Below are positions 8,657 through 18,418 of a DNA stretch of 64,000 nucleotides, piece after piece. This DNA is from Chryseobacterium oryctis (GTDB lineage Bacteria; Bacteroidota; Bacteroidia; Flavobacteriales; Weeksellaceae): positions 16,776 to 80,775 of the forward strand of contig NZ_JAPDHV010000010.1 of assembly GCF_025971925.1 (NCBI RefSeq), given 5' to 3'. Under the pieces are notes generated by a model that worked only from the letters and a program-made list of their open reading frames with translations, ran no database searches and was not told where the DNA came from. Both the position numbers and the translations under genes were made by a program. How positions within the stretch are numbered: the first letter of the stretch is position 1; each line of letters begins with the position of its first letter.

Positions 8657-9823
8657 TTATTTAGGAAGTTGAGGAGGAATAATTCTCTGATTTTTGGTCG
8701 ATATAGTTCCTAAAAAGGCTTCTATCTGACTTATTTCTTCGTCTGTTAATTCTAAAAATCTTACCATACCCGATTTATTAGAATGTAAAGTTATTCCCTC
8801 ATGTATTGTTTCTCGTTTACTGGCTGTTTCAGGATTTGCTTTGCTGTAAAATTCTATAACTTCTGTAAGCGTTTTGAACGAACCGTTATGCATCCAAGGT
8901 CCTGTTCTTACTACTTCTCTTAATGACGGAACTCTGAATTTTCCGACATCATCTACATTTTTAGTAATCAAATACCTTCCTAAATCCTCATCATTTGTCC
9001 CCAAGACAGAAGTTCCAACATTTTCGAATTGGTTATTGGAAAAATAACCCGAATTATGACAGTTAATACACTGTGCTTTAGTTCTGAAAAGATGTAGTCC
9101 TAATAATTCTTTATCACTAAAAGCATCACTTTTTCCATCAATAAATTGATCAAACTTAGTTGGTGAACTTTTAACTGTTCTTTCAAAAGTAGCAATTGCT
9201 TTGGCAATTTTATCTTTCGTTACTTCTTTACTTCCAAAAGATTTTTCAAACAATGCTTCGTAGCCTTTTATTTTAGCAATTTTACCAGTTGCGATATCAA
9301 TATGCTCACTCATTTCAAATTTATCCTGAATAGGAACGTGAGATTGTTCTTCTAGAGAACCAACGCGACCATCCCAAAACAATGATTTAGCATAGGCTAC
9401 ATTTAAAATACTCATTGCATTTCTAGTACCAAGTTGTCTATCATGCCCGAACGAGAAAGTTCTGTTATCACCCCAACCTAGTTCAGGATCATGACAAGAA
9501 GCACAAGCGATTTGATTGGAGCCGGACAAACGAGGATCAAAAAAAAGAGTTTTCCCTAGCAATGCTTTTTCTTCGGAATAAGGATTATCTTCTGGGAATT
9601 GAATATCCGGTAAATGGCCAATTTCTACAAAAAAAGATTCTGCTTCAGGATCAAGTATGGGTTTAGGCCATTTGGATGAATCTCCTGATGAATAAAGTTC
9701 TCTCAATTTTGCAATAAAAGCATTTTTTTCTTTTATTTCTTTTTGAACCTTATTATTTAGACAATTATTTAAAAGTGATATCGTTAAAAATAAAATTAAT
9801 ACCCAGCTTATGGTATTCTTCAT
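8657..9823 (-). CDS. Di-haem cytochrome c peroxidase-like lipoprotein
   Basis: A 388-residue protein of the CcpA/MauG family, which reduces hydrogen peroxide using electrons from cytochrome c. Two c-type haem motifs are present: C107-A-S-C110-H111 and C252-I-N-C255-H256. The WDGR and GPWMHNGSF segments are typical of the family. I start at the ATG at 9823; the longer frame uses a TTG. The N-terminus is a hydrophobic segment ending in LLNNC, so it is probably lipidated at C21 and exposed to the periplasm. It stands alone, with a bidirectional terminator (9915-9955) behind its promoter region. It could equally be a MauG-like oxidase. Confidence 0.92.
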   Translation of the reverse strand: MKNTISWVLILFLTISLLNNCLNNKVQKEIKEKNAFIAKLRELYSSGDSSKWPKPILDPEAESFFVEIGHLPDIQFPEDNPYSEEKALLGKTLFFDPRLSGSNQIACASCHDPELGWGDNRTFSFGHDRQLGTRNAMSILNVAYAKSLFWDGRVGSLEEQSHVPIQDKFEMSEHIDIATGKIAKIKGYEALFEKSFGSKEVTKDKIAKAIATFERTVKSSPTKFDQFIDGKSDAFSDKELLGLHLFRTKAQCINCHNSGYFSNNQFENVGTSVLGTNDEDLGRYLITKNVDDVGKFRVPSLREVVRTGPWMHNGSFKTLTEVIEFYSKANPETASKRETIHEGITLHSNKSGMVRFLELTDEEISQIEAFLGTISTKNQRIIPPQLPK

Positions 9824-9914
9824 AGTTCTATATAGTTTAGGCAAAAATAACTAATCTAAAACAAATTACTCTTAAAAACAATTTTGTATAAATCTAATAT
9901 TCTATGAGGATTTA

Positions 9915-9955
9915 TTATACAAAAAAAGAGGCTTACTGCCTCTTTTTTTGTATAA
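9915..9955. terminator. Perfect bidirectional terminator
   Basis: Two perfect 18-base arms (9915-9932 and 9938-9955) enclose the loop TTACT. The stem has GAGGC/GCCTC at the top and A7/T7 tracts at its base, so it gives a T-rich tail on both strands. It most likely ends the minus-strand kinase/regulator transcript coming from 12677. Confidence 0.85.
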
Positions 9956-10288
9956 TAACCTAAAACCAAAACTTCTTTATATTAATTTGTGTTTTTTTAA
10001 TAAGCTTTCAAGAAGCAGACTAAAGGTTATACGAAATTTTCATCATTTACATTTTTCTAGCAACTGTAATCTATTATTGCTATAATTTTTTTTCTTTTGC
10101 ATAAAAATTAAAAAAGATAAAATCAATCCCAATTGATACGCTTTTGTTTGTGTCATTTTGTTATTGCAAAGTAACAACATAAAGGAGTTCTTTTGCAAAC
10201 AAAAACAATCGATAGACATCGAGGGCAGCATAGATATTTATCGATAAAAACGCTGGTGATGAAAATTGAAGTATAACCGCGAAACACT
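9956..10288. other. Gap without a supported gene
   Basis: 333 bases between the terminator and the NarL regulator. A 62-codon minus frame (10043-10231) exists but starts without recognisable context and has no family resemblance. I see no RNA gene or repeat here. Confidence 0.5.
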
Positions 10289-10942
10289 TTATATCTTGTG
10301 ATGAGTATTAATAATATCAATTAGCTCAACAAGATTTTCTATTTTCAGTTTTTCAAATATATTTTTCTTAATTGTACTTACGGTATTTTGCTTTACATCA
10401 AGATTGTTGGCAATTTCTAAATTCCCAAGTCCTTCTGCATACATTTCCGCAATCTGTAATTCTCTTTTGGTTAAACGGCTAAGAGGATTAATTAAATCCG
10501 GATTGTAAACGAGCTGCACCAATAGATTTCTAGACATTTCAGAAAAATGCTCTCCTTTATGTACAATATTATGAATGGCTTGTCTTACCTCTTCTTCTTC
10601 ACTTAGTTTACTCAGAAATCCGTTAGCTCCTGCTTTGATAAATTTAAGCACATGCAAATCTTCTTCAAGACCTGAAAAAACCAAGACTTTAACATTTGGT
10701 TTTGCTTTTTTTATTAATGGAATAATATGTAAGCTGTTACCATCAGGGAAATGGGCATCAATTATGGCAATATCAACACCTTTTGACTCAATAATTTCCA
10801 CAATCTGTTGTGAAGATGATGTATGATATACTTTATAATTCGGAACAACATCATCAATAATCATCTCCATCCCTTGTCTTATAATACTGTGATCATCTGC
10901 CAAAAGAAATACAATTTCCTTACTTTCAAGCTCTTGCTCCAT
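10289..10942 (-). CDS. NarL/LuxR-type response regulator
   Basis: A 217-residue two-domain regulator. The receiver (about 9-130) has the acidic pair ADDH, the phosphoacceptor D62 (IIDAHFPDG), S/T position FSG and K near AGANGFLSK. The C-terminal LuxR-type HTH (about 153-215) reads LTKRELQIAEMYAEGLGN...QNTVSTIKKNIFEKL. It lies four bases downstream of the membrane kinase gene and is surely its partner. The protein is clearly paralogous to the regulator at 13403-14017 (same HTH wording NTVST/STVST, EKL, VELIDI/AELIKI). Target genes are not evident. Confidence 0.93.
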   Translation of the reverse strand: MEQELESKEIVFLLADDHSIIRQGMEMIIDDVVPNYKVYHTSSSQQIVEIIESKGVDIAIIDAHFPDGNSLHIIPLIKKAKPNVKVLVFSGLEEDLHVLKFIKAGANGFLSKLSEEEEVRQAIHNIVHKGEHFSEMSRNLLVQLVYNPDLINPLSRLTKRELQIAEMYAEGLGNLEIANNLDVKQNTVSTIKKNIFEKLKIENLVELIDIINTHHKI

Positions 10943-10946
10943 ATTG

Positions 10947-12677
10947 TTATTTTAAATTTAAATTAACTCTGAATATTACTTTTGTACCTTCATTCAACTT
11001 ACTTGAAATAGATATATTTCCATTGAAAAGCTCAATAATTTCTTTACATAAATTTAAGCCTAAACCTGCACCAAGATTATCAATTTCACTGGATATTACA
11101 CCCTGATAATAAGGTTCAAAAATCTTCTCCAGATCAGATTCTGAAATACCCATACCTGTATCTTCTACTGTAGTAACCAGAGAAATTTTGTTTTTATCTA
11201 TTGGTTCTGTAACCATTTTAAGAGTAATATGTCCGTTTTCAGTATATTTATTGGCATTTCCTAAAATGTTCATATATATCTGATTAACCTTTACTTTATC
11301 AGAATCTACAATCGTATTTTCCGGTATTTCGTCAACAACTGAAAACGTATTATTTCTGGTTTCTATGTATGGTGTAATAGCCGTTACAATAGAATTAAGC
11401 TCTTCCTTCAAATCAAAAACAGTATTTACCAATTTCTTATCTGCTTCCTGATTTTTTGTATATTCTAAAATCTGGTTAGATTGTATTAGTAAAGTACTAT
11501 TAGTAAACTTTATTGATTTAAGGTAATCCTTAATCTTACTATCTGTAGTAGATTTATTAATCTTATCTACAAAAATATTTATAATTTTTAACGGAGATCT
11601 TAGCTCATGACTCAGCATTCCCAAGATTCTGTTTTTAAAATTAAGGTTCTTTTTAATTTCTTTATTGGCTGCATTTAGTTTCCATTCGTAGATGAAGGCA
11701 ATTCTTGTAAAATACATTATAAGAATAGATACTATGAACATTAATATCATTAACCCCAATACCAGATTTTTTCTAATTTTAGCATTAATTGAATTCTGCT
11801 CATTATATTCTTTTTCTAAATCTGATCTAAATCCTTTAATAGCACCATCGTAAACATTTATCATCTCATTACTATAGATCAAAAGTTTACCAAAATTACT
11901 GTAAAAATGTAAATTATCCTTTTGATTTTTTGCAGCAGATAAGTGAATCTTACTAATTTCTGTCGTGTAATATTTATTCATGGACTTGACCGTACTATTC
12001 ATGGAATTTACCATGCTGTCCATTTTCGATTTTACATCAGCAATATCTACGGCTTTTTTGTTCTTTAAAGTGATTACCGTGCTTTCTTTTTTAACGTCAA
12101 CATTCCCTGATATTGCATCTTTTAAACGTCCCATAAGACCTTTCTTTTTAATGGTATCAGAATAGGTGTGGGTTTCTATTTCAAAGTTTTCAAAATTATT
12201 TTTAAATGTTTTCAGTTCATAAGGTTTCTCCTGAACTTTCACAGGTGGGTTTTTGGAAACTTGATATGCCGAGTCAATTAAAGTTTTTAATTTTATTACT
12301 TTAATTGTGTCTTTTCTTTGGGATTTTAGATTATTCTTTAAATCTATATTTGTATTTTCATATTCATCTATTTTATCAAAATTCCCCTTCAGCTTTCCAA
12401 GGGATTCAAAATATAATTTTAGATCATTCTCATCCTGACTGGTCATATATTTTTGAAAGTAATTCTGTGCATCTATAAAATCTTTTCTGGAGGTATTGGT
12501 TAAATCTCCCAATGCTCTACTTTCTTCCAATCGATCCTTAATAAATTTTAATTTCTTTTCATTTACAAATTCATTATAGAAAAATACAGCTATAATTACC
12601 TGTATCAATAAAATACATAGTATCAAAGAATAATGAACAAGCTTTCTTAACTTAAAATTTATGAATTTATTTATCAT
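10947..12677 (-). CDS. Membrane sensor histidine kinase
   Basis: A 576-residue kinase. A first membrane helix (about 11-31) is followed by a large, charged, helical extracytoplasmic domain (about 32-300) rich in Lys/Asp and without a recognisable named fold. A second helix comes next (about 303-325, ILIMYFTRIA). The phosphoacceptor is H357 in MLSHELRSPLKI, and the ATPase domain carries N (ILGNANKYTENG), G1 (DTGMGISE) and G2 (GAGLGLNLCKEI). It is transcribed with the NarL regulator downstream. Its predicted leader is about 120 bases long and contains a perfect palindrome at 12712-12731, a possible control site. Confidence 0.93.
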   Translation of the reverse strand: MINKFINFKLRKLVHYSLILCILLIQVIIAVFFYNEFVNEKKLKFIKDRLEESRALGDLTNTSRKDFIDAQNYFQKYMTSQDENDLKLYFESLGKLKGNFDKIDEYENTNIDLKNNLKSQRKDTIKVIKLKTLIDSAYQVSKNPPVKVQEKPYELKTFKNNFENFEIETHTYSDTIKKKGLMGRLKDAISGNVDVKKESTVITLKNKKAVDIADVKSKMDSMVNSMNSTVKSMNKYYTTEISKIHLSAAKNQKDNLHFYSNFGKLLIYSNEMINVYDGAIKGFRSDLEKEYNEQNSINAKIRKNLVLGLMILMFIVSILIMYFTRIAFIYEWKLNAANKEIKKNLNFKNRILGMLSHELRSPLKIINIFVDKINKSTTDSKIKDYLKSIKFTNSTLLIQSNQILEYTKNQEADKKLVNTVFDLKEELNSIVTAITPYIETRNNTFSVVDEIPENTIVDSDKVKVNQIYMNILGNANKYTENGHITLKMVTEPIDKNKISLVTTVEDTGMGISESDLEKIFEPYYQGVISSEIDNLGAGLGLNLCKEIIELFNGNISISSKLNEGTKVIFRVNLNLK

Positions 12678-12711
12678 ATTTCCTCTACACGCTAAATTAA
12701 TTTTCCCAATG

Positions 12712-12731
12712 CTAATTTTATATAAAATTAG
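12712..12731. promoter_or_regulatory. Perfect 20-base palindrome in the kinase leader
   Basis: The sequence CTAATTTTAT followed directly by its reverse complement forms a perfect palindrome without a loop. It is 35 bases before the kinase start codon and downstream of the predicted transcription start. It could be a binding site, possibly for autoregulation by the NarL partner, but it is all but free of G and C and may be fortuitous. Confidence 0.3.
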
Positions 12732-12803
12732 TAATTAATCAGTAATATTACACCCCTTATTATATACCTATAAAACAATATTAGGCGAATAATTATTCTA
12801 ATA

Positions 12804-12811
12804 CAAAGTTA
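12804..12811 (-). promoter_or_regulatory. -7 promoter box of the kinase/regulator operon
   Basis: The minus strand reads TAACTTTG, an exact TAnnTTTG match. No TTTG lies 19-21 bases upstream. If used, the kinase transcript has a leader of about 120 bases. Confidence 0.35.
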
Positions 12812-13402
12812 AATTATTTTTTGTCTATTTATGATACTAATTATCTGATAAAAAACAAAGCCTATATTTTTATATAGATATTGTACACGAAGATAAAGCG
12901 AGTGATAATAAAGTCTTAAAAATTCAAACTATATTTGTCTCAATATATACTTAATCAATTAAAATATGTAACTTCGATTATTATAAACATAATAAAGATA
13001 TGTTAAAGAAATAAAAAAATTATTTATTAATAAAGAACACAGATCTATCACCAAAACCAACCTTTATTTCTGCTTTTAAGTATGAATAGAAAAGAAAAAA
13101 GCCTAAGACCATATAAAAGAGGAAGATGATCTAGGCTATAGTTGTGTTTTTAGAATCGGATATCTTTAAGCGCTTAATACTCGACAAAAATAGAAATACT
13201 AAGAATGATATTAAATTTTTCACCATAGAAAAATATAAAAAACCGTGTAGATTTTTTTCTATAAAATAGTACTACTTATTTTTTGGTCAAATGTTGGCAG
13301 AATCTTTTAAAAGGATAAGTTTTCTAAAAAGTTAGGGATAATCACAATTTTCATTTTACAAACAATAAATATATATCCATACAATTTTCATAATAAATAC
13401 TA

Positions 13403-14017
13403 ATGAGTTTAAAAATTTTAATTGCCGACGATCATTATATTGTAAGAGTGGGAACGTCGCTCCTATTACAATCAACATATCCTGATGCAGAGATAGGATT
13501 TGCCGAAAATTATGAACAAGTTAAAAAGAAAATAACCTCCGAACGATATGACCTGCTACTCTTAGATATAGATATGCCAGGAAGTTTGTACAAAAAGATG
13601 ATTGGTGATCTAAAAAATCTAAAGGCCGACTTAAAAATTCTTATTTTTTCCGGCTACAAAGAAAAAATTGCCGTACAATATATCAGAGAAGGAGCCAACG
13701 GATTTATCAACAAAGAATCGTTTGAAGATGAAATCATTAATGCTATAGAAAATGTCATTCAATCAGGGTTTTATTATCCGGCCGATCTTGTACCGCTTTT
13801 GGCACAACAAACAACAGAAATAGATCCTATGAGTTTGTTATCAATCAGAGAATATGAAATCTTTGAATTATTTGCTAAAGGCAATGGCAACTTGGAAATC
13901 TGCAATATACTGAACCTTCAAATGTCTACTGTTAGTACATATAAAAAAAGAGTATTTGAAAAACTTGAAGTCAAAAACATTGCTGAACTCATAAAAATTT
14001 ATGAAAGCTTACATTAA
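13403..14017 (+). CDS. NarL/LuxR-type response regulator
   Basis: A 204-residue regulator with a receiver domain (about 3-120; ADDH, phosphoacceptor D55 in LLLDIDMPG, K in GANGFINKE) and a LuxR-type HTH (about 140-204; LSIREYEIFELFAKGNGN, MSTVSTYKKRVFEKL). It is a paralogue of the regulator at 10289-10942. It has its own terminator (14024-14056) and is followed, same strand, by the propeller kinase at 14394, which is its probable partner although the two are not one transcript. Confidence 0.92.
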   Translation: MSLKILIADDHYIVRVGTSLLLQSTYPDAEIGFAENYEQVKKKITSERYDLLLLDIDMPGSLYKKMIGDLKNLKADLKILIFSGYKEKIAVQYIREGANGFINKESFEDEIINAIENVIQSGFYYPADLVPLLAQQTTEIDPMSLLSIREYEIFELFAKGNGNLEICNILNLQMSTVSTYKKRVFEKLEVKNIAELIKIYESLH

Positions 14018-14023
14018 AAGAAG

Positions 14024-14056
14024 AACTCCTTAAATAAAATTATTAAGGAGTTTTAT
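14024..14056 (+). terminator. Intrinsic terminator after the regulator
   Basis: A perfect 10-base stem AACTCCTTAA/TTAAGGAGTT (14024-14033 with 14043-14052) is followed by TTAT. It starts seven bases after the regulator stop codon. Confidence 0.8.
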
Positions 14057-14393
14057 ATTCATCTTAAAATTCCAATTTGTTAAACTTTTCATAGAGAATA
14101 GTCTAAACTAATAATTTTTTTTCTTTACAAAAACGATATAAACTTTAAATCTCTTCTCTACCTTAAGCCTTTAAAATTTTTTGAACACTAAAGTATGCTT
14201 AATTCTAGAAAAAACAAATGTAAATTATTTATTTTCAAACAAATAAACACATTAATGTTTTATATAAACATTCTCACAGAAGTAAAATAACTCCTATTTT
14301 ATAGAATTAATTCTACAAAATAAAAAACATAAATTACAGTAATTTTACATTAATAAATTTTTTATGATATGAAATTTATTAGTGTAATTAATT
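14057..14393. other. AT-rich upstream region of the propeller kinase
   Basis: 337 bases with no supported reading frame. It presumably holds the kinase promoter, but I see no clear TTTG-N19-TAnnTTTG match. Confidence 0.4.
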
Positions 14394-17387
14394 ATGAAAT
14401 TCATTTTTACTATTTTATTGATTTGGTTTAGTCAAATTGCGACTGCCCAAAGATATACTTCTCAATGGTATACAATTGAGAATGGGCTTCCACAAAATAG
14501 TATCAAAGACATTATAAAAGATAAATATGGATTTCTTTGGCTATCTACAGAAAATGGTATTGTAAGATATGACGGGCAGTCTTTTACCCAATATAACGAA
14601 TTTGCTTTCAATAATTTCAATTTTGATAATTTTACCGGAAGTATCTCCAAAGACAGTATTTTTATTAGGAACAATAACGAAATAGATCAAATCCTGATTA
14701 CTAAAAAAACTCCAAAAGTTTTTCTTTTAAAAAAAAAGGAAAAAACCTATCATAAAATCAAAAACGGTTATTCAAAAAGGTTACTAAAAAATGCTATTAA
14801 TGCAATATATTTTGATGACACTCAATACTATATTAAACTTAATTCAGAGACCTACTCTTTTTTTAATAATCATATTTTATACGACAATTTAAAGGAGAAA
14901 AAGAAAATATCTTTTAATTTTAGCATTAAAAAGCTCCAAAATATTTTCGTCAATAGAGATATTCTTTACATTACAGAGCCTTCTGAAAGAAAAATTTATA
15001 AATTCCATAAAGGAAATATTAAGGTCCTTTCTGATTCGTCCATCATTACATCACCTGATACCAGAATATATTGGCAGCAAATAACCAATCAAACTTTTAT
15101 TGTGCATGACAGCAAAATTTACCTTCTCAGATTTAAAGGAGATAAATTAGAATTAAAATATTTAATTGAATATAAAGATATAACAACATTCTCTCTCAAC
15201 AGTATTTATTATGATGAAAATTATAACAAATTATACTTGGGAAGCCTAAATAAAGGGTTGAATATTTTACAGTTATCTCAATTCTATGTAGCAAAAAAAA
15301 ATCTGCCTTTTGCCGATGAAGTATATTACAGCTCGCTACCATTTAGTAAAAACACAATTATTACATATGACGGAACCGAATTTGACCACAACGGAATTGT
15401 AAAAAAATATGATTTTGGAAATTACAATGATAAATATTATCTGGCATATGATAATTCAAAGAATATTCTTTTAAGGAACAAAAGCTATTCAAGTATTGTA
15501 AGATTTAGTAAAAATACATCCTATAAAAAGACTGATTCTTTAAGTTTTAATCAAAGTGTCTTTTCTTTCATGGAAAGTGATGGTTTATACGCTCTTGCAT
15601 TGACAGATTTAAGCAATTGTCGTTTCTACATTTTTAATAATGATCAATTTAAAGAACCCATATGTACATTTACTTTTCCGAGCTTTATAAATTCTTTTCA
15701 GCATTATAATAATGATATATACATTGTCGGAAGTACAAGTGGACTTTACTCGATATCAATCAATAATAAAAAAATTAAGAAGATTGACTCTCGTCTTAAT
15801 GTAAGAAGTATCATCCAGACAAAAGATAAAAATATATGGGTTACCACAAAAACAGGATTCTACTTATTAAGAAATGAAAAACTAATCAAAATGCCGAATG
15901 ATAAAGATGATTATTTGAATTCGGCACATTATATTCTTGAAGATTCATTTGGATATTTTTGGATATCTTCCAACAACGGCTTATTCAAAGTACAGAAAAA
16001 ACAGCTTTTGAAATTCGCCAATGACGGAAAATCGGATGTAAATTATTACCGCTTCGTAAAAAACGATGGCTTTTCGACCAATGAATTCAATGGAAGTTCA
16101 ATTCCCAATGCATTTATACTTGATAACGGAGAATTTGTTTTCCCTTCTATGGATGGGTTTGTCTTTTTTAAACCTAATGAAATAAAAACATTCTATCCAG
16201 ACAAGAATAACATTTTTATCGAAAGAGTGAGAATAAACAATGGAAAAATCATAAATTTTAAAAATTCTCTGGTTTTGAAAAATAATTACAGAAAAGTAGA
16301 GATTTTTATTGACATTCCTTACTATGTAAATTCTGACAATCTTTCTATAGAAGCCAAAATAGATGAATTGAACGATACATGGGAGCCTATTCCTGTTGCT
16401 GATGAAAGAAAATACACAATTAATCGCCTTGATCCTGGTGAATATACCCTTAATTTACGCATTTTGGTATCTCCCAACGGAGATTATGTATATAAACAGA
16501 CAAAATTCACTATCAAACCTTTATATTTTCAGGCAATGGCTTTTAGAGTTCTTTCTATTGTTGCCCTGCTTCTTTTGATTCTTGCAATTATACAGTTGAG
16601 AACAAATTTTTTGAGAATAAAAAACAAAAACCTCCAAGAAATAATTGATAATAAAAGTATTGAACTTCAGGAAACCTTTCAGGATCTTGAAAACATGAAA
16701 AAGAAACTTGCATTGGAAATTGATTATCAAGAAAAGCTAATCTATTCTATTAATCATGATATCACAACACCCATTAAATTTATTACTTATTTATCACAAA
16801 AAGCCACAGAAATAACAGATCCCGAACTTCAAAAAAAATACTATATCGGCATTTACCGTTCTGCTGAAGAATTATACAAATTCACCTCTTCCATAAAAGA
16901 ATATATTCAGCTATATAGAGAAAATAATACATATGGAAAGGATTTAATAAATGTATATGACATTATAGAATCAAAAAAAATGCTTTTCAATGAAATAGCA
17001 AAGCAAAATGAAACGGTTATCTTCAATAATGTTGATCAAAAACTTACTTCCAAAATAAACGAAATAATTTTAGGAACCATTATTCATAATCTATTAGATA
17101 ATGCTGTAAAACATACTGTAAACGGAAAAATTACAATCAATAATAATTTTTCCTCCAGAGTTACCTCCATACAAATAATAGATACGGGAGTCGGAATGTC
17201 AGAAGAACAAATCGATTTCTATAATAATCTTATCAATGATTCTGAATATAGTAGTTTCACGTTGAAAAAATTTGGAGTTGGTATTTATCTTGTTGTCTAT
17301 TTAATTCAAAAAACAGATAACAATATTTATTTTTCAAAAAACTTTCCTTCAGGAACAATTGTTACAGTAGATTTGAGAAATTACTAG
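14394..17387 (+). CDS. Two-component propeller sensor histidine kinase
   Basis: A 997-residue membrane sensor. A signal peptide (about 1-18, ending in ATAQ) leads to a periplasmic beta-propeller of Reg_prop repeats (for example WYTIENGLPQNSIKDI and YGFLWLSTENGIVRYDG near 22-62, and GYFWISSNNGLFK near 520). A Y_Y_Y domain follows (about 620-710, ending YTLNLRILVS), then one membrane helix (about 722-742), a coiled coil (about 745-780), the phosphoacceptor region H788 (INHDITTPIKF), and an ATPase domain (NLLDNAVKHT, DTGVGMSE, FGVGIYLV). It lacks the receiver and AraC domains of hybrid propeller sensors, so it must signal to a separate regulator, most simply the NarL protein at 13403. Confidence 0.93.
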   Translation: MKFIFTILLIWFSQIATAQRYTSQWYTIENGLPQNSIKDIIKDKYGFLWLSTENGIVRYDGQSFTQYNEFAFNNFNFDNFTGSISKDSIFIRNNNEIDQILITKKTPKVFLLKKKEKTYHKIKNGYSKRLLKNAINAIYFDDTQYYIKLNSETYSFFNNHILYDNLKEKKKISFNFSIKKLQNIFVNRDILYITEPSERKIYKFHKGNIKVLSDSSIITSPDTRIYWQQITNQTFIVHDSKIYLLRFKGDKLELKYLIEYKDITTFSLNSIYYDENYNKLYLGSLNKGLNILQLSQFYVAKKNLPFADEVYYSSLPFSKNTIITYDGTEFDHNGIVKKYDFGNYNDKYYLAYDNSKNILLRNKSYSSIVRFSKNTSYKKTDSLSFNQSVFSFMESDGLYALALTDLSNCRFYIFNNDQFKEPICTFTFPSFINSFQHYNNDIYIVGSTSGLYSISINNKKIKKIDSRLNVRSIIQTKDKNIWVTTKTGFYLLRNEKLIKMPNDKDDYLNSAHYILEDSFGYFWISSNNGLFKVQKKQLLKFANDGKSDVNYYRFVKNDGFSTNEFNGSSIPNAFILDNGEFVFPSMDGFVFFKPNEIKTFYPDKNNIFIERVRINNGKIINFKNSLVLKNNYRKVEIFIDIPYYVNSDNLSIEAKIDELNDTWEPIPVADERKYTINRLDPGEYTLNLRILVSPNGDYVYKQTKFTIKPLYFQAMAFRVLSIVALLLLILAIIQLRTNFLRIKNKNLQEIIDNKSIELQETFQDLENMKKKLALEIDYQEKLIYSINHDITTPIKFITYLSQKATEITDPELQKKYYIGIYRSAEELYKFTSSIKEYIQLYRENNTYGKDLINVYDIIESKKMLFNEIAKQNETVIFNNVDQKLTSKINEIILGTIIHNLLDNAVKHTVNGKITINNNFSSRVTSIQIIDTGVGMSEEQIDFYNNLINDSEYSSFTLKKFGVGIYLVVYLIQKTDNNIYFSKNFPSGTIVTVDLRNY

Positions 17388-17453
17388 AAAAAATTACGTT
17401 TCTCATCATTATTTCGAAATAAAAATCACTTTCGATTTCATATTAATAAATAG

Positions 17454-17495
17454 TACTATAAAACCGATAAATAACTTACCGGTTTTATAGTATTA
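17454..17495 (+). terminator. Intrinsic terminator after the propeller kinase
   Basis: A perfect 13-base stem TACTATAAAACCG/CGGTTTTATAGTA (17454-17466 with 17480-17492) is followed by TTATTT. It lies 67 bases after the kinase stop codon. Confidence 0.8.
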
Positions 17496-17978
17496 TTTCT
17501 ACAAAAGGTTAAAAATAATACTACAAACCTTCTAAATAAATGAAAAAAAAAGCCAATAATTTTACATAATAAAAATAGTAGGAAAATATTCTAATTCTTT
17601 TTAGAAAGTAAAATCCAGTCTATCCTTCACAAAAAGAAAAACAACTAAAACAAGATATAATGAAAAAGAAAGTACTTTTGATAGCCAAAATCATATACCT
17701 TCCCAATTATTTTTCACACAATATAGAATAAATTACAAACACCATTTACATCATTATATTTTCGGTAGGTGGCAATAATTGTTTAAAGTTATGATGAGAA
17801 ATCTAGATAGGTTATAGATGTATTGTCCCCCTACCTTTTTTGAAAATGTGTAATAATCTTTTTTTTTATCTAAAAACAGAAGGTAATTGTTGAAAATTTA
17901 TCTGATGAAAACAGGTTTCTACTATTGATACAAAAAACTACTAACAAATTCGGTCATACCCACAATTTAATTAAAAAA
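17496..17978. other. AT-rich gap before the helix-turn-helix pair
   Basis: 483 bases without a supported gene. An in-frame TTG at 17925 could extend the next gene upstream by 18 codons, but the ATG at 17979 is preferred. Nothing else recognisable. Confidence 0.4.
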
Positions 17979-18407
17979 ATGGACAATTTTAAAGAAATAA
18001 ATATCGGAAGTCTTATCCAAAAGCGCGTTGATGAACTTGATATTGATATCATCCGTATATGTAATTTCATGAAATGCAATGAAGAAGAAATAGAAAAAAT
18101 GTATCTAGCAAAAACGATTGACGGTGATACATTATTAAAATGGAGTAAACTCCTTGAATATGATTTTTTCAGAATTTATAGCCAGCACATCATCTTATAT
18201 GCACCCCAAAAAGGACATAACAATCGGGCAATTGATGCTCATTCTACGCTCCCAAAATTCAGAAAAAATATATATACAAAAGAAATTATAGAATTTCTGT
18301 TAGATAAAATCAAGAAAAAGGAAAAAACCAAATTAGAAATCATAGAAGAATACGGAATTCCCAAAACAACACTTTATAAGTGGATAAACAAATATTCTTC
18401 TAATTAA
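17979..18407 (+). CDS. Small helix-turn-helix protein, first of a pair
   Basis: 142 residues from the ATG at 17979 (beginning MDNFKEINIGSLIQKRV). The N-terminal part (about 8-60) reads like a Cro/C1-type HTH (INIGSLIQKRVDELDI, LLKWSKLLEYDFFRIY). The C-terminal 45 residues are basic and end in a second HTH of the transposase OrfA or Hin type (IIEEYGIPKTTLYKWINKY). There is no catalytic domain. Proteins of this kind are common in Chryseobacterium and are often labelled transposase, but no inverted repeats or DDE domain are visible here. It is probably a DNA-binding regulator that forms an operon with the next gene, 11 bases downstream. Confidence 0.75.
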   Translation: MDNFKEINIGSLIQKRVDELDIDIIRICNFMKCNEEEIEKMYLAKTIDGDTLLKWSKLLEYDFFRIYSQHIILYAPQKGHNNRAIDAHSTLPKFRKNIYTKEIIEFLLDKIKKKEKTKLEIIEEYGIPKTTLYKWINKYSSN

Positions 18408-18418
18408 TCACCAATATC

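Larger units (their letters stand above)
12678..13402. other. Long intergenic region between divergent two-component systems
   Basis: 725 bases of very AT-rich sequence between the start of the minus-strand kinase and the start of the plus-strand regulator. It contains the kinase promoter (12804-12811), the palindrome (12712-12731) and a weak hairpin AGCCTA/TAGGCT (13100-13105 with 13132-13137). No reading frame or RNA gene can be supported. Confidence 0.5.

Noticed and set aside
10043..10231. Minus-strand frame of 62 codons
   Set aside because: No family resemblance, no promoter box or conserved start; composition is that of AT-rich non-coding DNA.
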